From Takakia lepidozioides (lineage: Eukaryota > Streptophyta > Takakiopsida > Takakiales > Takakiaceae), in the NCBI GenBank assembly GCA_030704615.1, contig CM060731.1, positions 26,040,001-26,104,000 of the forward strand: 64,000 nt of DNA, in the 5' to 3' direction. Made by a program: the position numbers and the translations under genes. Positions 56,815-64,000 of the stretch are shown piece after piece (the first letter of the stretch is position 1; every line of letters starts with the position of its first letter). The notes beneath the pieces were generated by a model, which was given only the letters and a program-made list of their open reading frames with translations, searched no databases and was not told the origin of the DNA.

Positions 56815-56817
56815 TAA

Positions 56818-57584
56818 CAACATCATCATTTGCTCCTCTCTCTAGCCTAGGCCTCTATAATTTGTGATTTTTCCATACAACTGAACGGTTGCATGAGGCT
56901 AGTGAGACCCATAATATCCAAGGTTTGGAAGATACCGTAGAGGCCGCTCTATTTCGACCCCTGCCGGAAACATTAAGTACATGCAGGTCGCTAGGTTTGG
57001 CAGGCTTAATGACAATATTAATTTTTTCATCTAAGCTTCATCCGATTTTTCTGGAATCCGGCACCCTGGGTACTTTTCATTAAATTTCATTAATAAGTAG
57101 TTAGTAGTTAGTAAGTAGTTAATGCTAGCATTCACTACTGTAATGTTTTTGCATTGGGCAATTGCCACATTTGTTTTTTCCAAAGTTCACTTTTTAAAAT
57201 AAAAATTATTCCCCTCTTTCATCTACCCCCAGGACAAAATTTCAAAATATTCATCATCTCTTAAAATGAATTAATTAAAGTCGGAATAGAGCGACCTCTA
57301 TGGTAATCTCAACCTACCACCCAAATACACTACACCTCTACTACGAGCGTTACATTTCACGGCCATTACATCACTCACATCCCTAATCCTCAATAAACTT
57401 AAGATTGAAAGTGGCCAGCTAGCGATTGTGTGACATGTTACGGTGCGGATAGAGCCCACCCCCGAAAGGGGGCAGTACCCGCAAGGGGAAGAGGCTCTTA
57501 TTTACGCTAGCTTCGGTTGGCGTCATATATATATATATTTACTTCTTTGCTATCTCCAACTCCAGCAAGAAGAAAACATAAGTA
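56818..57584. other. No gene recognised; contains a GC-rich stem-loop
   Basis: At about 57,455-57,505 the sequence cccccgaaaggggg forms a GNRA-type hairpin inside an outer AGAGCC...GGCTCT pair. A short (AT)n run lies at 57,523-57,539. Confidence 0.4.
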
Positions 57585-57790
57585 ATGAAAAGCGGCAATT
57601 CCTCACTTAGGGCGAAGCAGTGCCACAGATAAATAACATAAAACAACACAAAGTAGTAAACCAACGCAACCACAAACGGCTAGCAGGGAATATGATGGTA
57701 ATGAAAGGGGACTTTCCTCACACAGGCCGAAACAATGCCGCTTATAAACACCATAAAGTAAGGAATTTTAGCAACCACAAACGGCTATTA
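57585..57790. repeat. Imperfect tandem duplication of about 110 bp
   Basis: Unit 1 (aatgaaaagcggcaattcc ... caaccacaaacggctagcaggg) and unit 2 (aatgaaaggggactttcctc ... gcaaccacaaacggctatta). No coding content recognised. Confidence 0.7.
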
Positions 57791-58590
57791 AGGGACACCA
57801 CTGCTTTCTAACATAGAGTATTCACAAGTGAGAGAGAGATGTGTTGCCTTTGGTGTGCACCCTATACAAGGCCATCTAATCCAATCGCGCGGCAAGACTG
57901 CATATAGACTATCAACTTGTGAGCTCTATGTATCGTCGCATTGAGAAACGCGACTAGATCTCAAAGGATACAACTCATGAACATTAATGGAATCATGCCA
58001 CATTTTCAGGTTCATCCACACACGCACAAAAAGGAAGGGAGTGCGACATTATCTCTGCTCCTTGTTGCTGCCAAATGAATCAGCTTCAATATTTTAGGGA
58101 CATCTAAATTTCAGTGTTTTTCTTTTCAAAATTGGAAAATAACAGGAGTGGCTACTGGGTTTTGCAGGAAATATCTGGTCATCCACTGAGATTTGGACAG
58201 AATCAGCCTCTTCTGTACTTTCATCCATGTATATCATCCATATTAGGTGAATTCATCCAAAATTTATATTTGTTTTGGAGAAGTTTGGCGATTTCATCCA
58301 TGAGAAAATAGGGAATTCACGACAGAATATTTAATTTTTTTGGAGGTCGAAAAAGTGCAAAATTTCGCCAGAAATAAAAACATTGCATGATTTAATACAT
58401 TATCTCCCGCATAGTGAGTTATCGATTGTGGACTGATTTAACACAGTGTCGCGGCCCCTGCGCACGTAGATAGGGATTAAAACTACTGGTTACCTAAGAT
58501 TTTTCTTAATTTTTTTCCTTGTAAAATATTGTGACTCTTTTACTGACAAGGGTTATGGAAAAACTAACCAGAAATCCGAGGCCGCAGTCC
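57791..58590. other. No feature recognised
   Basis: Mostly AT-rich. Nothing I can assign. Confidence 0.35.
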
Positions 58591-58591
58591 T

Positions 58592-58917
58592 CAATCAATA
58601 TATGAATCGAGATGTTTGTTTTGTTTTGTTTTGTAGTGTCGTTGAGATCTCCCACACCATGGGGCCAACGCGGGTGCTTGGTGCCATTGGAAAGCCCTTG
58701 AGGAGGAGGGGTGCACCGGCTTGGTCTCATGATTTTTGGACAAGCGGTGAGGGAGATGTGGAATTCCAGGTATTTTTGGTCGCTGGAAATTCACAAAAAA
58801 TAACAAAAATGGCAAAGTGGGCATTCCTGGGACAATGGTTGGAGCCTCGACGGGAGAGATATCAAGGGAAAGGTCTCCGGTTCAAATATGGTCGTAGGCT
58901 CTGTGAAAAAAAAACTA
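58592..58917 (+). mobile_element. Pol III-type SINE module 1
   Basis: A TTTTG-unit run, then a body with the A-box TGGCAAAGTGG (58,809), an exact consensus match, B-box-like ggttcaaata (58,879), and an A-run at 58,908. The order and spacing are those of a tRNA-derived SINE. The 5' part upstream of the A-box is shared by all three modules. Confidence 0.65.
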
Positions 58918-59296
58918 TTTTAGATGACATTGGACACTTGGGGCCAATGGCAAGGGCTACCCTAGAGGTTGCATTTGGGCCTCGACATAGGAAACGGACT
59001 TTGATACATACGGGATTGCACTTGGACAGATGACACTGGACACTTGGACCAATGACACAGGCTACCCTGGAGGTCATACTTGGCCCTAGACATAGGAGGG
59101 ACATAGGAGGCGCACTTGAATGCATAGGAGATTGCACTTGGGCTTACATGACCCTGGACACTTGGGCCAACGGCACAGGCTACCTTAGAGGTCACACTTG
59201 GGCCTTGACATAGGAGACGCACTTGCATACATAAGAGATTGCACTTGGGCTTAGATGACACTTGACACTTGGGCCAACGGCACATGCTACCCTAGT

Positions 59297-59593
59297 CAAT
59301 ATATGAAGCGAGACGGTTGTTTTGTTTGTTTTGTTTTGTTTTGTCACGTTGAAATCTTGGTACCGTTGGAAAGCCCTCGACGAGGAGGGGTGCACGGGCT
59401 TGGTCTCATGATTTCTGGAACCTACGGTGTGGGAGATGTAAAATTTCAAGTACTTTGGGTCGCTGGAAATTCACGAAAAATAACAAAAATAGCAAAGTGG
59501 GCATTCCTAGGACAATGGTTGGAGCCTCAGCACGAGAGATATCAAGGCAAAGGTCTGTGGTTCAAATCTAGTTGTAGGCTTTGTGGAAAAAAT
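59297..59593 (+). mobile_element. Pol III-type SINE module 2
   Basis: Same layout as module 1. The A-box is changed to tagcaaagtgg, the B-box is ggttcaaatc (59,558), and the A-run is short (ggaaaaaatt). Confidence 0.6.
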
Positions 59594-60045
59594 TTTGATT
59601 AGATATGGCTTGCTTCATATATTGATGCACTTGGACTTGGATGACATTGGACACTTAGGCCAATGGCACAAGCTACCCTAGATAGGGGATTGCACTTGAG
59701 TTTAGATGACATTGGAAATTGGAGGTCGCACTTGCGCCTCTACATGGGAGAAGCACTTCGATACATATGAGATTGCACTTGGACTTAGATTTCAATACTT
59801 CACACATGGGCCAACGGCACAAGCTACCCTAGAGGTCGCACTTGGGCCTCGACATAGGAGACACACTTTGATACATAGAGGATTGCACTTGGACTTAGAT
59901 GACAATGGACACTTGGGCCAACGGCACATGCTACCCTAAAGGTCGCATTTGGACCTCGACATAGAAGACGCACTTAGATACATAGGGGATTGCACGTGGA
60001 CTTAGATGACACTGGACACTTGGGCCAACGGCACAGGCTACCCTA

Positions 60046-60369
60046 GTCAATATATGAAGCGAGATATTTGTTTTGTTTTGTTTTGTAGCGTCGTTGAGAT
60101 CTCCCAAACCGGGGGGGCCCAGCACGGGTGCTTGGTGCCGTTGGAAAGCCCTCGATGAGGAGGGGTGCACCGGCTCGGTCTCACGATTTTTGGACAAGCG
60201 GTGAGGGAGATGTGGAATTCCAAGTACTTTGGGTCGCTGGAAATTCACAAAAAATAGAAAAAATGGCAAAGTGGCCATTCCTGGGACAATGGTTGGAGCC
60301 TCGTCGGGAGAGATATCCAGGGAAAGGTCTCCGGTTCAAATCGGGTCGTAGACTCTGTGGAAAAAAAAA
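60046..60369 (+). mobile_element. Pol III-type SINE module 3
   Basis: A-box tggcaaagtgg (60,263), B-box ggttcaaatc (60,332), A-run at 60,360-60,369. Closest to module 1 in the 5' part. Confidence 0.65.
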
Positions 60370-61094
60370 TGCATTTGGACTTAGATGACATTGGACACTT
60401 GGGCCAATGACACAGGCTACCCTAGAGATGGGAGATATATCAAGAATGATTGGATAAACATAGGAGATTGTACACTGGGCTTAGATGGGCCTCGACAAAG
60501 GAGACGCACATGAATACATAAGAAAATTGCACTTGGTCTTAGATTCAATTTTTCACACATGGGCCAACGGCAGAGACTACCCTAGAGGTCGCACTTGGGC
60601 CTGGACATGGGAGACGTATTTGTATACATAGGAGATTGCACTTGGGCCAACGACACAAACTACCCTAGAGACGGGAGATATATTAATAATGATTGGATAT
60701 TAATACTCAATAACTTCATGAAAATAAATAAATGGGGCCTTGACATGGGAGACGTACCTGGATACATAGGAGATTGCACACTGGGCTTAGATGGGCCTTG
60801 ACATAGGAGACGCACATGGGAGACGCCCTTGGATACATAAAAGACGCACTTGGATACATTAAAAGACGCACTTGGATACATATGATATCACACTTGGGCT
60901 TAGATGACAGTGGACACTTGGGCCTCTACTCAAATTTTCATACATGGGCCAACGACAAAGGCTACTCTAGATGTTGCACTTGGGCCTGGACATGAGAGAC
61001 ATACTTGGATACATAGAAGATTGCAGTTGGACATAGCAAATGCACTTGGATACATTGGAGATGGCACTTGGGCCAACAACACAGGCTACCCTAG

Positions 61095-61588
61095 ATCGAT
61101 GACACTGATGCCAAGGCCGGCCTCGTGCGAGTGCTTATGCGACTGGCTCCGCCGAACATGGCAGAGAGAGCTATATCCAAGTATCAATGCTTCTCAGATC
61201 GCCGCAACCCTTTGATGACATGCCGGATCTAAAAGAGTTCAATATGTTGCCACATGAATGGTGTGATCTGATTGGAGCTGGAGCAAGAACATTGGCTCCC
61301 ATTGCGAAGCATATTCTTGCTCAAGTATGCTCTGCCTCATCTTGCGAACGCAATTGGAGCAGTTACTTATTTGTTCACAACAAGATTCGCAACAGGTTGA
61401 ATCCCGCAAAGGCTGACAAATTGGTGTATGTGTATACCAATTGCCGACTGCTACGTGAGAGGGCAACGGATGATGTTGCAGCATGGTATGAGAGGAATTT
61501 GCATTCCAAAGACTCTACTTCTGAGGTAGATTCAATGAGTGACGATAGTGAGCCTCAGAGGGAATCATCCCAGAGGGAATCATTGTGA
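61095..61588 (+). pseudogene. hAT transposase C-terminal (dimerisation) fragment
   Basis: After a frameshift at about 61,195 the frame reads PFDDMPDLKEFNMLPHEWC, then APIAKHILAQVCSASSCERNWSSYLFVHNKIRNRL, then DKLVYVYTNCRLLRER and an acidic tail ending at 61,588. The ILAQVCSASSCERNWS and HNKIRNRL blocks are signatures of the hAT dimerisation domain. The catalytic part is missing upstream, where the satellite array begins. Confidence 0.82.
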
Positions 61589-61775
61589 TGGATGACAAGT
61601 ATAAAACCTGTAATCCATATGGTAATTTCGACAAAATCAGAACTATCTCACTTTAGACATAAGCCAAATTTTTTATGCTTGATTTACAGTGCATCAGGGT
61701 GTGTGTCGTGCGCATACATATCGCTACACAACTACATCGCTGTCCAAAACCACACAACACATGTGCACACCACAC
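61589..61775. other. No feature recognised
   Basis: Flank between the hAT fragment and the CACTAGTCCA minisatellite; may belong to the LTR below it. Confidence 0.3.
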
Positions 61776-61891
61776 ACTAGTATACTACTAGTCCACCACT
61801 AGTCCAGCCACTAGTCCAACCACTAGGCTACAACTAGTCAGTCACTAGGCTGCCATTATGCTGCCCACTATGGCAGTCACTAGTCCACACA
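61776..61891 (-). repeat. CACTAGTCCA minisatellite within a probable gypsy 3' LTR start
   Basis: Degenerate ccactagtcca units. On the minus strand it directly follows a G-run (aggggggcg at 61,894-61,902) that looks like a polypurine tract. The minus-strand sequence after it starts TGTGTGGACTAG, as an LTR would. The far end of the LTR was not located. Confidence 0.5.
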
Positions 61892-62151
61892 ATCGCCCCC
61901 CTAGCTGGTGCTTAGGTCCCTCTAAGTCCAGGTAGCCACAAGATGTGATAGTGACCATAGCCTCACTAAGTCCTCCACCATTATCCCTACTACACTCAAA
62001 CTCGATAGATCAAGAGGCCGGGTGCAAGAGTTGCCCCATCATTAGTCGCCGTCTTGCAACCTGTGAACTTGAGCTTGGGATCTCATGTATTGACTCCTAT
62101 GAGCTTGGCCTCCCATGTCTTGTTAGCTGCCTCCAGTCATGTCCACTGCCA

Positions 62152-62315
62152 CTATCCCAAGCAGTGTGGACACAACCAATCTCCGTCAGGAACCTTCTCA
62201 AGAGGTGGTGTCAAGCATTCCCATATGCCAACCCCTTGAGCATCGATCACACACCAGCATGGTGGCTGCCCCTTTGGCAGACCCACAAGCATGCACCTCA
62301 AACCTGCAGGTACCA
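62152..62315 (-). pseudogene. PHD finger coding segment downstream of gypsy RNase H
   Basis: Minus strand, in two frames: HACGSAKGAATMLVCDRCSRGWHM, then WECLTPPLEKVPDGDWLCPHCLG. The joined pattern CxxC...H-xx-C...CxxC matches a PHD finger (reader of histone H3 tails). A one-base frameshift lies at about 62,225. In some plant and algal gypsy elements a PHD or chromodomain helps to target integration; that role here is inference. Confidence 0.7.
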
Positions 62316-62536
62316 CTGCCAAGTTTGGGTCAACTCTGCCATCGACATTGGGAAGGTGACATGGCGCACAATTACGCACATGGTCCTTCCAAGTCATGCC
62401 ATCCCGACCCTCCAAGATCAGGACCCCTGAGGGCAACACCTCTCAAACCCTCAGAATAACACGCCCTGCAGTAAACAACAAATGCCCCAGGGATGCCGCA
62501 CTAACCGTGCACGCTGTGTGGGGTGAGGCACAATCC

Positions 62537-64000
62537 TCACCCGACCATCTCCCACACTCGAAGTAGGTGTATCCCCTCCCATTGAACCTCTTGGCTCGTT
62601 GCAGGATCCGATCCCTCCCCTGCAGTCACAATGGCTGCCGTGTCTCCCGTGCGGAGGTAGTCCAACACAGCCGAATCCTCATGTATATCTCTGGCACCAC
62701 CTAGCTCATCACTAGCCTCAGGGTCCTCAGACACTCCGTCTACAGTCATCCCTGTTGTAGGTCCAATCTGACCTCCCGATGCCAAGATACACAAAAATGC
62801 AGATGCGTGCCATCCCGGCACCATCTCCTCGTCCGTCTCACCATGCCACCGAGCTCCAGTGTCATCCTGCTGGCTCATGCATGGATTGCGACTCAATCCA
62901 TCCGCATCCCGATTGACCAAACCCGGTCGATGCACAACCTGAAAGTCATACTCCTGGAGTATAAGTGCCCACCGTGCAAGCTTCCCCGTAAGCTTGTCTG
63001 ACTCCATCAACCACTTGAGTGGCTGGTGATCCGTGACAAGGGTGAAAAGATTGCCGTATAGATAGCACCTGAAGTGTGCCACGGCCCACACTGCAGCTAA
63101 GCACTCTCCCTCATATGAGCTGTACTTAGCCTCTGCAGCGTTGTTCGAGCGGCTAGCGTAAGCCACTACGAACTCTCTTCCCTCATCATCCACCTGTGTG
63201 AGCACCGCTCCAAGCCCCAGCATGCTCCAATCCGTATGCAGCTGAAAGGGACGCCCCCTGATAGGTCGTCTCAAGATAGGCGCCGAGGTCAACCTCGCCT
63301 TGAGCTCTTGAAAAGCTCGTTCCTGCTCATCTTCCCACTGCCACTCCTGGTCCACCTTGGTCAGCTTGGTTAGAGCCTTTGCAATGGTACTAAATCCCTT
63401 GACAAACCGTCTATAATAGTTTGCCAACCCCATGAAAGCTCGAACTCGGCTCACCGTGGCGTGGAATTTGTGCAATGGCCTCTACCTTAGTCTGCTGTAC
63501 CCCCAATCCTCCAGGATATATCATGTGACCCAGATACTCAATCTGGTTGTGGAAAAACTTGCACTTCCCCGGATGCAACTTCAATCCGTGCGCTCTCAAG
63601 CGCTCCAATACCACCTGAAGGTGTCTCTCATGCTCCTCCATCGTAACACTAAAGATGATGATGTCATCTATGTAGCACCGAGCAAAGTCCACCCCTGCTA
63701 GAATCCTATCCATGACTCTCTGAAACTCTGCAGGAGCATTCTTAAGCCCAAATGGTAAGAACCGCCACTGATATAGGCAATCCTTGCCGTGCTCATTGAT
63801 CCCCCAGAATGCCGTCTTCTGCTTGTCCGCCTCCTTGATTGGCAACTGGTGATATCCGGATCGTAAATCCAAAGTGCTAAAGGCCTTAGCATGCCCGATG
63901 GCATCAAAGATCTCCTCTGGTGTTGGCATGGCATACTTATCGGACTTGGTCTGACGATTTACAGGCCGGTAATCACCGCACATACGTCTCTCCGTCCAAT
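62537..64000 (-). pseudogene. Gypsy reverse transcriptase and RNase H, frameshifted
   Basis: Partial at the window edge. RT blocks: CGDYRPVNRQT, FSTLDLRSGYHQLPI, FGLKNAPAEFQRVM, catalytic CYIDDIIIFS, GLKLHPGKCKFF. A frameshift at about 63,465 separates it from RAFMGLANYYRRFVKGF. RNase H: FQLHTDWSMLGLGAVLTQ (first Asp), SSYEGECLAAVWAV (Glu), LVTDHQPLKWLM (second Asp), ending RDADGLSRNPC. An acidic tail to 62,537 has no domain. Catalytic residues of both enzymes are present in spite of the frameshift. Confidence 0.85.

Larger units (their letters stand above)
58592..61090. repeat. Higher-order tandem array: SINE modules alternating with 105-120-bp satellite units
   Basis: Three segments start with tcaatatatgaa(t/g)cgaga at 58,592, 59,297 and 60,046 (intervals 705 and 749 bp). 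Each has a SINE-like module of about 300 bp, then several copies of a 105-120-bp unit (acacttgggccaacggcaca, gctaccctagaggtcgcact, tacataggagattgcacttg). From 60.4 kb the satellite units continue without SINE modules, becoming more degenerate, to 61,090. Confidence 0.85.
61892..64000 (-). mobile_element. Ty3/gypsy retrotransposon (copy 3) pol region, running off the window
   Basis: Minus strand: reverse transcriptase, RNase H and a PHD finger, then a possible polypurine tract and LTR start. There is no integrase between the PHD finger and the tract, so the copy is internally deleted. It may be the same family as gag copies 1 and 2, but that cannot be shown because no copy spans both regions. 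Confidence 0.7.

Overview
This is a eukaryotic, intron-rich nuclear window from a plant-lineage organism. It carries one host gene and about 50 kb of nested transposable elements. A seed-free streptophyte (charophyte alga, bryophyte, lycophyte or fern) fits best. The host gene is a cGMP-dependent protein kinase with four cyclic-nucleotide-binding domains. A fragment of a PLS-type pentatricopeptide repeat gene is present. The repeats include Ty3/gypsy elements with a PHD finger after RNase H, CACTA, hAT, Tourist-like and LINE elements, and tRNA-like SINEs. The species cannot be fixed from the sequence alone.

Layout. (1) 194-12,525 (+): the kinase gene. I could trace 17 exons whose splice phases all agree, ending in a WDDIF C terminus. 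Its introns hold LINE 3' ends. (2) 12.5-21 kb: repeat-rich, gene-poor DNA with SINEs, a complete non-autonomous hAT element (14,019-15,185, 8-bp target duplication), a Tourist-like MITE, LINE reverse-transcriptase debris and a BED-finger transposase fragment. (3) 21.3-34.7 kb: two broken gypsy copies flanking 'element A' (22.8-32.17 kb). (4) 34,671-51,238: 'element B', a second and longer copy of the same element, interrupted by a precisely delimited 5,012-bp CACTA transposon (42,901-47,912) that carries PPR gene debris. (5) 51.2-58.5 kb: mostly unrecognised DNA with an isolated LTR, a run of four stem-loops, a regular array of 26-bp palindromes and another MITE. (6) 58.6-61.1 kb: a higher-order tandem array that includes three Pol III-type SINE modules. 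(7) 61.1-64 kb: an hAT transposase C terminus and a gypsy RT-RNaseH-PHD fragment running off the window.

The most interesting discovery is the element present as copies A and B. Each copy has two divergently transcribed, intron-containing genes about 0.76 kb apart. One encodes a MULE-like transposase with an N-terminal Cys/His domain and a C-terminal SWIM zinc finger. The other encodes a long protein with a ParB/sulfiredoxin-like DGNHR domain at the N end and a permuted N4/N6-type DNA amino-methyltransferase domain (motif IV before motif I) at the C end. That combination is known from bacterial and phage proteins; I know of no described eukaryotic transposon with it, though I could not search. 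Both copies are broken by different frameshifts and stops, so they are relics of a family. Introns of the methyltransferase genes carry many 22-28-bp palindromes whose arms differ between A and B but stay self-complementary around the same CGTCAACG centre. A third palindrome family at 55 kb has an exact 53-bp period.
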